Under the pieces are notes generated by a model. The model worked only from the letters and a program-made list of their open reading frames with translations, searched no databases and was not told the origin of the DNA. Position numbers and translations under genes: made by a program. Positions 46,341-56,792 of a DNA stretch of 64,000 bases are shown here, piece by piece; the stretch's first letter is position 1, and each line of letters starts with the position of its first letter. The DNA is from Chlorophyllum brunneum (Eukaryota > Basidiomycota > Agaricomycetes > Agaricales > Agaricaceae), in contig OY756145.1 in NCBI GenBank assembly GCA_963576785.1, positions 930,001 to 994,000 of the forward strand, in the 5' to 3' direction.

Positions 46341-48574
46341 ATGGGCCCAGATGCACGGCTACTTGAACATGCGACAACATTCTCGGCATTCTCAAACATA
46401 CTGGACTCTCGTCTACTGCGGGCGCTTGCGGACATGGGCTTTGCTAGACCGACTTTGATCCAAGCTCGCACCATTACCCTCGCCTTGGACGAACATCATG
46501 ATATCTTGGCTCGAGCACGGACCGGAAGCGGCAAAACTGCTGCATATTGCTTACCTGTTGTCCAGAAAATTTTACTAAGCAAAGGAAAAGGGAAAGACAA
46601 AGAGGTGGATTCATTGGTATTTTTTGTTAACTTGGGTGCTGATACGTTCTTATTACAACAGGAAGATGCTGATGGCGACGCGAAAGGTCCAACAAGGGCC
46701 TTGATTCTCCTTCCAACTAGGGAGCTCGCGGAACAAGTAACTTCCTTCTTGAGAGGCGTGGTTAAGTATTGCGATAGGGACGTCGTGGTATTCAATGTCG
46801 CGTCTGGTACAACTGCACACTTGCAACGGTGAGTTTCTCCGTCTGCGACCGGTATGATGACTGAATAAGACTAGGCTGCTCCTTTCTGATCATCCGGACA
46901 TTGTTGTCGCAACACCTTCGCGTGCCTTGTCTCTTCTACAGGCCAAGGTCTGTACTTCTGCCCGCCTTACCAAACTAAACTCATATTCTTTCCAGACTCT
47001 TTCCATTTCTGCCATAGACTCCCTCGTAATAGATGAAGCCGACCTCATTCTGTCTTATGGTCACGACAACGACATCCGCCAAATATTCAGCGGGGCATAC
47101 CTGCCCAAAGCTCACCAAAGCTTCCTGATGAGTGCAACCATGACGGAGGATGTTGAAATGTTGAAAGGCCTCACACTACGTAACCCAGTAAGCTGTGCTC
47201 TGCATAAATTTTGACAATGCGCTTATTTTGTATTCAAGGCTATACTGAAACTTGAAGAAGCCGAGGATGAAGCAGCGTCTCTTAGTCAATACGCAGTCCA
47301 ATGCTCCGAAGTCGACAAATTCCTTTTGACATATGTCATCCTCAAGCTCAAGCTCGTGAGAGGAAAATGCATCCTCTTTGTCAATGATGTCGAACGCTGT
47401 TACCGTTTAAAATTGTTCTTGGAACAATTCTCCATCAAAAGCTGTGTGCTTAATTCGGAGCTGCCTCTCAACTCTAGGTGAGAGGCATTTGTACCGTCAC
47501 TTTTGGCGTTGGCTTAGATCCTGCAACAGATATCACATCGTGCAGGAGTTTAATAAGGGAGTTTATGACTACATCATCGCGACAGACGAAGGCGGAGTGG
47601 GAGAAAATGACGGCGAAGATAGGCAGGAGGAGGAGGAATGTGAGTTTTTCATCACACTCACAGTCCCTGATTGACCTCTCTATTCAGTTACGCCCACTCA
47701 ACGTGATGCTCCTGATGAGGCCTCTGAAGCGGCTGAATCCGACGATGAAAAGTCAGGGTCACAAGCAGACTCCCAGCTCAAACGCAAACGACCCTCGTCT
47801 CCCTTACCCATCCCGAGGAAACGTCTAAAACCACCTGAGGGTAAAGACACCAAATCATCAAAACGAGGCAGGAGCACAAATAAATCCGACAAAGAGTATG
47901 GGGTCACTCGCGGTGTGGACTTTGTTGATGTGGCTTGTGTACTCAATTTCGACCTCCCGACTACTTCTCGCTCGTATACTCACCGCGTTGGTCGTACCGC
48001 CCGCGCAGGTCGAACAGGAATGTCTCTGTCGTTCGTTGTTCCTTCCTCCGAATGGGGCAAAAACAAGGTTGTTGGATGCCTACCGAGCGCTCGGAACGAT
48101 CAACGTGTGTTCAAGCGCATCGAGAGACAGCAAGCCGCCCGTGGATCACAAATTAAAGAGTATAAATTCGATATGCGGCAGGTGGAAGCTTTTAGGTATC
48201 GCATGGAGGACGCACTGCGGAGCGTGACAAGGGCAGCGATCAGAGAGGCAAGAATAAAAGAGTTGAAGAACGAACTTCTGAACTCGGATAAACTCAAAGC
48301 TTACTTTGAAGACAATCCACTGGATTTCGAACATTTGCGACACGACAAGGCCCTGAGGCCAGCGAGGGTCCAACCCCACATGAAGCATATTCCAAAATAC
48401 CTTTTACCGACTATGGCGCCCGTACAGGAAGGTGAGCCGTCGAAGCCGGCTACTGGAGCCAAGAGCGGGTTTGTACCATTTAGGAAGGAGGGGGCAAAGA
48501 AGGGCGGGAAGCATGCGAAAGGCGGGTTGAAGGGAAGGAAGAAAAAGTCAGATCCACTAAAGAAGTTCCGATAG
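46341..48574 (+). CDS. DBP9: ATP-dependent RNA helicase DBP9 (DEAD box)
   Basis: A nucleolar DEAD-box helicase for 60S ribosome assembly (27S pre-rRNA processing). Motifs in order: [20 protein letters not shown] with the Q-motif region (FARPTLIQ), motif I ARTGSGKT, Ia PTRELAEQV, Ib [25 protein letters not shown], then [44 protein letters not shown] and [15 protein letters not shown]. As in Dbp9 proteins, an acidic/basic insert separates IATDE from RGVDF. The C-terminal third is family-specific ([39 protein letters not shown]) and ends in a Lys/Gly-rich tail, [11 protein letters not shown]. Several short introns interrupt the gene. The ATG at 46341 ([14 protein letters not shown]) is the only start close to the Q region. 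Confidence 0.95.
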
Positions 48575-49209
48575 GCATGTGCCTTTTCTTATTGCGTTGT
48601 AATTGATATGGTTCTATATGCCTTGATATTCAAGCGGAACGAGAATAGCGCAATACGCACACCAGTTGTGATAACCACTCGAACATCAACGAACGAGGCT
48701 GTTTGTCTATATTCATCGTTCCTCTGCTAACTCATGGTTCGCCATATGGGGATGTTGCTCCGGCTACCCAAAAGATCTGACTCCCCAGTTATGGTGTCCG
48801 ATAACGGTGAGCTGACAAGACCAGTTCAACACCTGCGGACACTCTTCATCCTTCTCTCATCTACACTTCTGCCCTCATGGACAACAGTTGCTATTCCGTG
48901 GTTTGTTCTCCGCCTTAGGCTATTACCAAAGCCATCGTTCGTCTTTCCGTTGCCTCCAATCGACATGCTCTCTGCTGGAAACCACACTCGCGTGGTCGAT
49001 CAGGATCAACCTTTACGTGCTTCTATGAAGAAGTGCCAATTGGTCTGATTCAAAATATGTTTCGCGGATCGCTTTGAAACCCGATAAACTCCTCTCTGCT
49101 GAGTATTAAAATGTTGCCTTCGATTCGGCCCCCCAAAATATAAACCGGAATCTACACCTCCCTTACTTTCCTCCAATAATACCTGCATTTACCCTTAATT
49201 CATTCCATC
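48575..49209. other. Intergenic, 635 bp, pseudokinase promoter
   Basis: Separates DBP9 from the pseudokinase. A 104-codon open frame (48734-49048, plus) has no recognisable feature and is not called as a gene. A TATA-like box lies near the right end. Confidence 0.4.
49139..49144 (+). promoter_or_regulatory. TATA-like box of the pseudokinase gene
   Basis: TATAAA in the context CCAAAATATAAACC, 66 bp upstream of the pseudokinase ATG at 49210. Position and sequence suit a core promoter; there is no transcript evidence. Confidence 0.4.
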
Positions 49210-51038
49210 ATGTATATCCCTTTCTTCCGTCCTGCTAGCCATTCCAAATCATCGCAAACCCTCTCAGGCAAGACTGGGTTCCTTGGTCGGCTCCGACGTT
49301 GCAAACGGAGGGTAGTCACCGGTGGAAGGCGGCTTAAACGCGCTCTGAGTCGTCTGGTCAACGCTCAGGACGCTGCTGCTGTGTGGGGTCTGACCAGCCC
49401 TGCAGAAGCCGTGTCGACTACTCGGCACCCGGGGCTTTGGTGCCCTGGAGAAGGTGATGAACTCCTAACTCAAGGTAAGTTTTTGTCAATCCTTTCGTCG
49501 CCGGTTGGTTTCAATAGGTAACCTATCGTAGCTGTTGGACTTGGTATCGCGAAGTCCGAGCCTTCGAATGGAGGCGACGACTTCTCAATCCAGGGTAAGC
49601 CCATCACCATCATCAATTCGATTGGTTTAACAAGCTCATCCACTGTAGTTATCGGAGTTGGTATCACGAAGTTCGAGTCTTTGAATGGAGGTGATGAGTT
49701 CTCAGCTCAAGGTACGCTCTCGACAGTCCTTTCACCACTGATTGGTTTCAACGAGTTGGTCCACCACAGTTGTAGGACTCGGTACCTCGAAGTCCGAGCC
49801 CTCGAATGGGCAGGTAGCCCGGACGCCTGGTGCGCATCTGAGCAACTCCAGAAGAAAATTACGCCGCACTCTTTTGGACTATTATCCTTTGCAAGAGAAA
49901 GTACATTGTCCTGTTGTTATTAAGTCTGACACTCGGTCAACAGGGCCTGGTGCCCGATCTCAGAGGAACAAGCGTAAAGCTCCAGGGTCCCGAAGGATCA
50001 AACGTTTCCCGTTCGATTTGGAACCGATCAACGAGGCCCCGGAAGGCCCATCTGCTGACCCCGACGAGGAAATGGAGGCACTCCATACCCATCCGGGATA
50101 TCAGATGGGACAGGAAGCCCTTGTGAGTTACCGCTCTTCGAACAGTTCGTTTTGGACTATCACCGTTCCTAGTGGATCTAGGTATACAATGGAGTGGGTA
50201 CCGTCAGATGACGGCCCATCTATTCAGATCGCCGAGAACAACCTCAATGCTCTATACCGCATCCGGGGCTTACCCTTTGTCGCGTTTCTGGAGTCCATGT
50301 CGGATCGCAGAACCGACAAATACTTATTTATGGTACGTCTAATGCTCGCCAGCAGTCAGGCCCCATCTCACACCACCATTCCTAACTTCCAGAAATGGAT
50401 GGGAGATATGCCTCTCAAGCAGACTTTCCGCAATGGTGTGGCCCACAGTCTAGCCTCGACGACAGAAGATATTGCCAGGCTGCTCCATTCCATTCAAGCT
50501 ATGCATATGCGTGGTGTTATTCACGGGAAGATTGCCGTAGACCGTATCATGGTTGGAGAACGAGGAGAGCTTACGCTTTTCGATTTCACCTCTTCTACGA
50601 TCACCAACCACTGTGCTGCGATAAACTGCGGTAATTATTATATGCGTTTTCGTCTAGCCCACGGTGCTTACAGTGCCCATACCAGATGTTCCTCTGTGGA
50701 TTCCCGATGAAAAACGTACGATCGGAGGTAACATGTGTAAAATGCGTAGCCCTTATTTCGACGACTATGCTGGCCTAGCACACATTTGGCATGAGATGCG
50801 GACCCTCAAGGAACCTACACACCTTGGCTTTGGGATCTATAAATTCTCAGAGGATCTATTGTCGAAGCATGAAGCATCATTTATGAGGAGGATGTTCTCG
50901 AAGAGACAAGAGATTCGGTTTAATTCAGTCGAGGAGATTAAAGCGCACCCAGTCTTCAAGCAAATGTGGGTACCCCCCGTCCAATTTCTCTTCGAGCGTT
51001 GCTCATGTTCAACAGCGACTGGAGCGGAGCGTGACTAG
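49210..51038 (+). CDS. Protein-kinase-like protein (probable pseudokinase) with tandem repeated exons
   Basis: I do not recognise a named family. The first exon (ATG 49210) is basic (RRCKRRVVTGGRRLKRALSR). Then come two 63-nt exons and a related start of the next exon, coding repeats of the form [AV]-[VI]-G-x-G-x-x-K-x-E-x-x-N-G-G-D-[DE]-F-S-x-Q. A basic and acidic linker follows, then a protein-kinase fold: ALYRIRGLPFVAFLE, YLFMKWMGDMPLKQTF, and HSIQAMHMRGVIHGKIAVDR with the expected HRD replaced by HGK. LTLFDF is followed by T where active kinases have G of DFG. The C-lobe ends RFNSVEEIKAHPVFKQM, and the stop is TAG at 51036-51038. With HRD and DFG both altered it is probably catalytically dead. 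Introns at 49475-49531, 49595-49648 and 49712-49769 belong to the repeat array. The join near 50640 (intron ending ...CTTACAG) is well supported by frame. Confidence 0.8.
49453..49810 (+). repeat. Tandem exon-intron array, unit about 117-121 bp
   Basis: Units consist of a 63-nt exon followed by a 54-58-nt intron. Exons start at 49532, 49649 and 49770; the tail of exon 1 (from about 49453) matches the last third of a unit, and the last copy is intact only for its first 40 or so bases. Exons 49532-49594 and 49649-49711 agree at about three quarters of positions by eye. The introns share the ATTGGTTT(C/A)A motif. All junctions are phase 1, so units can be added or skipped without losing frame. 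Confidence 0.85.
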
Positions 51039-52789
51039 GGGCGGTGGCCTTTTATGATTTACGTAGTTTAATTTCCGGTTCTGGTTTATTCTGCTCGCGT
51101 TTTGGTAGTGTACATTGTACTTTCTCCCTGGAATCTTCGGAACCATTGTTGTCGGGTCTGACCAACCCGGTGGCATTGGGGTGGAGTGGGACTGGTCACC
51201 CCACGAAGCCGGCTGATGATTTCAGTTTCTTTGCCTTTCTTTTTTCCTTCTCTTGTTTCTCGCTTGCTTTCTCGGTTCTTAAATAAGGGTTAGAGTAGAG
51301 GTGTGACGCATAACGAACGGAGATGGTAGAATAGGGGCGAAGGCAAGGCAGTATGAAGGCGGGGCAGAGGAGGGTCGTTGAGTGGGATTGGTCAGATAGC
51401 TGGCGTGCGAGGAAGAGTTGCGGACGGCTTGGGGGGAGGAAGGAGGTGAGGGATGATCACGGACATCGTTTTGCAATAATATAATTCACGGACAATTGAT
51501 TCGGACCCTCATAGCCTGACATCTGATAAGCTAGTGAGAACACGATCCGTTACTCACCTAGTCCATAAGCCTGGGCTCGGATAGTATGACAGACCCGCAT
51601 GCTTGTCCCTCTGAACGCGATGAATACTGGTTCGTTCCAAGCTCCGGAACGCCCACATTATCCTTAATTGCGAGTTAGCTCGACCTTGAAGCCCCCAATA
51701 TTCGACATCCTTATATTCCTGGTGTCTCGTGTCTCCCATTCTCCCTCCAGAGATAATTTCACTGGAGAAGCACCTTTATGAGTTACCGGAGGCCGAATTC
51801 AGAGAATCGGTACCGCCCGGAATTTCGAATGAGCAGATTGCGCCACACCTCCGACGATCCTTGCCTGTCCCGGGGATTCAGGTTTGCCTGTGACTGGCAT
51901 ACCTCGACGTCTCTTCCGCAGTGGGCAGACGTCGAGCATTTCCAGTTCGTGTGTATCCGTCCACTGCGCACCTCTACGAAGTCGAAGTCGAGGGGGGGCT
52001 CGAAGGTGCACTGGCCGCCGACAATAATCATGCTTGACGTGTGCTAGGGATTCCCTCTCACTCGTATGTCATGGGGTCTGTCGGTTTGGGTAGGGATTTT
52101 TGCCTACATGCGTTCGTATCTATCTCAACCTCGTTGGAACTAGGTTTTCGACTAGGCCAGCTGTGATCTCTCAAGTCTCATAGATAACGTACTTGAACTG
52201 CCGGGTTTATGAGATCCATGCAATGCCACACGTTACGGTATCAAGGAATAGCCCAGAACCCTTCCCAGGTACCAGCGACCGAAGGTGGTGTGGATATCTC
52301 TCTGATATAGCTGGCAAACTATCATCCCGAAAACTGGCCGAGTCCTATGAGCAATATTCCAGAATACTGAAAGAAGCCTGGATTTATTGGTCTGGTTTTC
52401 CCAGATATCTACCGACACACTTCCGACAAAGATAAATGACAGAAACGACTGCTCAACGCTCAAGCGGGCTCTAAAGTACCAGACCAACTTCGATTTTAAA
52501 GGTCGTTAGGTCATGTAGCGAAAGCCCGCGATGACGCGACAAAGGTCCACAGCAGTCCACATCTCCGCAGGTCCGGTATCGCGACTTCGGTCGCAGCTGC
52601 AGCCGCTTTGAGGTATCCCTAAATCTATGTAAATCTCATGCATGAATCGTCGATGTCGATCCCCATACCTAGGGGGAGTGGGACGTGAAAGATCAGAGTG
52701 AAGCTCAGGTCTCCCCCTCATGCTCTCTCCTCTCCGGGGGTTGGCTTCAAATTGCACAAGGGCAATAGCCCCACAGATAAGTAAATTGC
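51039..52789. other. 1.75-kb intergenic region
   Basis: Downstream of the pseudokinase. The first 250 bp are T-rich, as in a 3' untranslated region. A coding-like pair of stretches is at about 51735-52047 (listed separately), and an open frame near 52193-52435 has no motif. Nothing here is recognised. Confidence 0.4.
51735..52047 (+). other. Coding-like stretch, possible unrecognised exons
   Basis: After a good acceptor-like CTCCCTCCAG, an open frame reads HLYELPEAEFRESVPPGISN and then APHLRRSLPVPGIQ. It could splice (GTTTGC...CCGCAG, 41 nt) to a second piece that begins WADVEHFQFVCIRP and stops at 52045-52047. I could not attach a start exon. It may be a gene fragment or chance. Confidence 0.2.
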
Positions 52790-53419
52790 TCATGCACCTA
52801 GAAACCCCATATAGGTACTTTGATGATTTTGTGTCGCAATGCAGATCGCGAAAGCATGAAAAGGTTTGACGCTACGTGCTTTGGAATTGTCATTGCCAAG
52901 GCGGTAGGAGGGAAAGCGAAGTGGTGGAGGGACCTTGAATCCTTTTTGTGCGGATTGCTGAGAGGTTGAATACAGGACAATGCTAGATACTCACCGAGCC
53001 GTGGTTTGAACCGTTAAAATCCATCGTCTGTGCGTAATAGGCTACTAGGGCACGAGACAGATTTACTACATCAGGACTGGTGCAGCGAACAACTTGTATA
53101 GCCGGAGATCCATCCCAAGCAGTGACCATGGCACAGCTGATCTGTTTAGGGAGGGCTGCCTTCGTCCTGTTTCATAAGTCGAGCTGGCCATAGCATATTC
53201 CCTTCCACGAGCACCGTTTTTTTGTCTGCCAGAGCGCACGCATGCGCCCTCCGCTTCCACTACCCACGGTTTCCACTTGCTATCAGGGCATTTGTTACAC
53301 ACAACAAAGTTCATCGATGGTGATGAAACGGGTGGAAGGTCAATGTTCTTGGTGAGACGAGCCCTGGAAGGTTGTTGGATAACAAGCTTGTCCGACCACC
53401 ATGACTGAAAGAATTCCAT
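52790..53419 (-). CDS. Hypothetical protein, probable three-exon gene
   Basis: Not recognised. From ATG 53419 the frame reads MEFFQSWWSDKLVIQQPSRA and MNFVVCNKCPDSKWKPWVV, including a C-x2-C pair. A donor GTGCGC after ...EAEGAC could join to an exon with CAMVTAWDGSPAIQVVRCTS, then VVNLSRALVAYYAQTMDFNG. A short intron (52958-52994, 37 nt) leads to QKGFKVPPPLRFPSYRLGND, and on to CIATQNHQSTYMGFLGA with TGA at 52790. The three pieces keep one frame and read like normal protein, which is the evidence for a gene. Against it stand the very short second intron and the lack of any family. The first splice is the least certain, and the true 3' end may lie further on. Confidence 0.4.
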
Positions 53420-53677
53420 CTCCGGTCGCCATTCCAGCTAGCGGCCATGCGGATGATCTTGGGTAATTCCACTACAGTCAAGGAAAATGCGGTCCCCCCG
53501 TGTAAAATGTATTAGATTGGATGAAAGTATCGTGCGTTTGTATAGCGGAGGATGGAGCAAACTTGATGAGTAGATACAACGGAAGGAGCATGTCGCTGTG
53601 CACATAATATGATGTCTGGTCCTCGAACCCTATGTTTGCCTGGAAATTACTTTTGGATCCATAAAAAAACGCGATAA

Positions 53678-54904
53678 CTACGCAGAATCAGTTCTAATTG
53701 CGGCTTCTGCAGATAGGTGGGCCCAGATGAGTAAAGAAGTGAGTGGAAAGCGAAATGAATACGCACTAAAGAACTCGTATGATAGCCAGCAAAGGGCAGT
53801 GCTGGGCATGATAGTCATGACACGAGGAGTAAGTCCTCTTGAAAACCCTCTAAGACCATCTCGTCTCCAAATGATACGGAAAGCGTCAAGCATGCCATTC
53901 GCGTTCCGGATGTCAACGTCATGGGATGTTCCTCTAGTTTGAAGCAGTGTTTTCGCAACATCTAGCGGCGTTGTGACGGCTGCAGCAACGGCGCCAGCGA
54001 CAGCTCCGGCGGTGATATGTGAAACGGGGGAATACTCGTTACGGGGGTTCATGAAACGCTTGACCTGCTCGTAAACGGTGTACTGGATGGCGTTGAAGGG
54101 TATGGAGATGGCAAGGGTGGTAGGATATGAGACGTAGAAGGCGGCGAGACCTTCATTGTAGTAGACCGTGCGAGCGCATGTCAAGACCGAGCGGAACTCT
54201 GATTTGTGGATCTGCATGCGCTGCTTGATGACTGGGAAAACATGAGACGGAGGTAGCCGGGAGAAGGGGAAAATTCAGAGGTGACGTACCATCGAATGGG
54301 TTCATGAGTGCATCGCTGGCAATCGTCGCGGAAGCACCGGCTAGTGCTAAAAAGTGTGGTTTAGTAGCCAGCTAATTGTAGAGACGCGAAAGGGCGTACA
54401 GTGGGCAAACCACTGATTTCCAGCCTCATTCCCTCCTGCCAGCTCCTTGACTGCCTCTAGGGTACCAAAGTGGACAGCATGTGCGGGACCAGCACCCAGT
54501 ACAACGGAAGAAACACCGCGCCATAAGGCCCTCATTCCTTCTGTAGACGATATCCGTGTAAAGGCGTTCCCGACACCACTGTAGACTGCTACGGGCGAGG
54601 CGGTGAAAACTTGCATGCGCGTCTAGGGAGGGAAAGTAAGATTTGACAGACAGAGAAAGACATGAGATGCACTTTGATACTGTCGATGGGGAACATGACA
54701 GCATGTTCTGAGATGCCGGCCTAAAGAAAATGAGGAAAGCGTTCAGAGTAGGGGGAACGCGACGACTTGCAAGTGCACCAGCAAGCATGTTGACCTGGAG
54801 CGCGGAGACACGTCAGGAGACAGGCAGGAGAGTTAGCAGGAGTGTTTACTGACGGCGAGACCGGCATTGAGAGGGAGGGACTCGTAGTCTGGTTCATCGG
54901 CCAT
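53678..54904 (-). CDS. MRS4: Mitoferrin, mitochondrial iron carrier (Mrs3/Mrs4 type)
   Basis: Inner-membrane carrier that brings ferrous iron into mitochondria for haem and Fe-S cluster synthesis. The start MADEPDYESLPLNAGLAVNM (54904) is typical. The three carrier repeats are visible: AGISEHAVMFPIDSIKTRMQ, LMNPFDVIKQRMQIHKSEFR and VTTPLDVAKTLLQTRG, each with P-x-[DE]-x-x-[KR]. Between them lie LWRGVSSVVLGAGPAHAVHF, FYVSYPTTLAISIPFNAIQY and LTPRVMTIMPSTALCWLSYE. The last small exon gives FFKAAIRTDSA and TAG at 53678. The intron at 54721-54770 starts with GC (GCAAGT) instead of GT. About 290 residues, the usual size. Iron as substrate is inferred from similarity to Mrs3/4. Confidence 0.94.
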
Positions 54905-55531
54905 GGTGATGTGTCGGAGTGGAAAATAGTCAAGAAAAGGTCAGGAAAGCAGGGACTGGATGGGACCAGGGCCAGGGCTCTATTATGGCCAGGAGAGAGC
55001 AGGGCTTGACGGCTGACAGGGAGGTGGCGGCGAGGAGAGGCTGGAGGTGGCTGGAGCGGAAGGATGTGGAAAACAAATATATTGGATTATTTATGGACAC
55101 ATTGATTTGTATTACCTTGGTCTATTCATCTATCACTGTCCTGCAGCACACCCATCTTGTCCTCCTCAGCTCTGCAAAGCCCAATCTCGTGCACGTCTCT
55201 GGCGAAGAGTATATGAGGCCTCTTTTACCGACACAAATCCCTGACGAAGGCGCCGTGGATATTCTCGGAAACTCGGCGGAACAGCGTTCTTTTATTTCAA
55301 CCGGTCGATGCAGCCTTAGCGCTTGGCTTCTGACCACCCCAGTCGATGGCCTTGTGGGTTGGAACGACGAATTAATCAGCGTCCGCCTCAATCCCGGCCC
55401 ATGACGTTGATAGGATCGCATAATTGTCTGCTAATTTTCTTGTTTTCGTCCTGTCTAGTTACTAGCATTGGTGCATACATAAAGATGTATAACGTAGATC
55501 AAATCCTATACCTCTTCTCATGCCGGCCACG
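54905..55531. other. Intergenic, 627 bp
   Basis: Holds the mitoferrin promoter (right of 54904) and the HPT1 3' end. Open frames on both strands between 54919 and 55421 overlap each other and show no motif, so no gene is called. Confidence 0.4.
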
Positions 55532-56674
55532 CTAGAGAGAAGCCTTATCCGCCGCCGCCATTCTATCATGCTCCTCGATATTCCTGCACAGATTGAGTCT
55601 ACTACCCGTGTACCGGAGATTCGGCCAAGCACTTACGTAGCCTCCCAAGGATAATCCAGCCTGCCCAATGTGCCAATTAGAAGCTGCGATGATCCAGTGA
55701 TCGCTGATTGACTCACCAAACGTCTTCGACATCAGCTCCAGCGAAATAGCTGCGTTTTTTTTGCACGGGTCGTCAGCTCTAAAAAACTGGAATGTGCTAT
55801 CATTGGATTATACTAACGGAGTATCGGCCGGTATCTCTGCCAATTTCGGTTTCATCTTGTTATGAACGACGAAAATGGCGAACTTGGTCGTACATCTCAG
55901 GGCCTCCCGCTCTGATTCTGGGCGAGTCAGTAGCTCCTCCTCCACATCCTTCTGTAGCTCAAAAAGTGCATATCTGAAGGGTGTCTGGAACTCAGGAAAC
56001 TAACAAGACAAGGGAAACTACACGAACGAGAGTGTTTTGCGCGTATCATCTACTTCGTCCTATCGTGATCAAAATCACCACCCTTTTCCAAGGGTTGGAG
56101 ACTGAAGCGACATACAACGATTAGATTACGCTTTCCGACCAATAGTTTTCCCGCATTGGGGCCACTAGATGACTTCTGGTCAAGCCTGTGGGAGGGTATG
56201 GACTATGATAGCTCACAGCCATTGAGTACGAACGACTTCTTTGCCAATTTGTTCTGCCGTAGTGCCTTGCACGGGCTCATAAAGGGAAAGCCCGATGGCT
56301 TGGATTTGGAGTGTTTTGTTCACGGTAGATTCTCTCAGAAACGTGCGCTGTGAGCCCACGTTAGTCAATTCAGACCATCGGCCGAGGTTACAACTTACCA
56401 TGACTCGCGCCGGGAAAAATCCGCTGCAGAGACGGATTGCGTTTCAGTACTATCCTGTTGTGCGCGATGAGCTGAGATCTCTATACTAACCCACCACCTA
56501 AGGGAAACGGAGACATCCACTGAATGCAGAGATAGCGATCGCTGGAGAGTGGTAGAGCGTACCGATGGCAATCATCAGATCTGGGTTGAATTCTGCTGCA
56601 ATCTTGGGGGTAACATTGCGGATGAGGTTGTGAATGTCATTGTAGGTGACTCGGAAGTGCTTGACTTCAGCCAT
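55532..56674 (-). CDS. HPT1: Hypoxanthine/xanthine-guanine phosphoribosyltransferase (HPT1 type)
   Basis: A purine-salvage enzyme that joins hypoxanthine, guanine or xanthine to PRPP. The start MAEVKHFRVTYNDIHNLIRN (56674) resembles yeast Hpt1, followed by FNPDLMIAIGGGGFFPARVM, AIGLSLYEPVQGT and VVRTQWL. The PRPP-binding loop (NLIV-DEVDDTRKTL) is formed across an intron, then YALFELQKDV and KFAIFVVHNKMKPK. The C-terminus is DYPWEATNIEEHDRM and AAADKASL, with TAG at 55532; YPWE is a hallmark of yeast Hpt1. The glycine run is built from three exons, the middle one only 7 nt (56491-56497). Base preference between hypoxanthine and xanthine cannot be read from the sequence. The start lies 118 bp from that of RPC53. 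Confidence 0.88.
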
Positions 56675-56792
56675 TGTTTTGCGATAAGCTGGAAGGGGGA
56701 AGTGGAGTTGAAATCTTTTTTCAACTTATTTCGTTATCTCCATGTGATACTGTTGCTGAGCGCTAATCGCTTGCCCCTTCACCTTCTGACCC
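56675..56792. promoter_or_regulatory. 118-bp divergent promoter, HPT1 / RPC53
   Basis: The whole space between two oppositely directed start codons is 118 bp, including both 5' untranslated regions. It contains the T-rich stretch TCTTTTTTCAACTTATTTCG. The two genes are probably driven by a shared element. Confidence 0.6.

Noticed and set aside
45905..46474. 189-codon minus-strand open frame opposite the DBP9 start
   Set aside because: It is antisense to the conserved N-terminus of DBP9 and has no features of its own.
54919..55421. Overlapping open frames on both strands between mitoferrin and HPT1
   Set aside because: They overlap each other, start inside the mitoferrin promoter and contain no recognisable motif.
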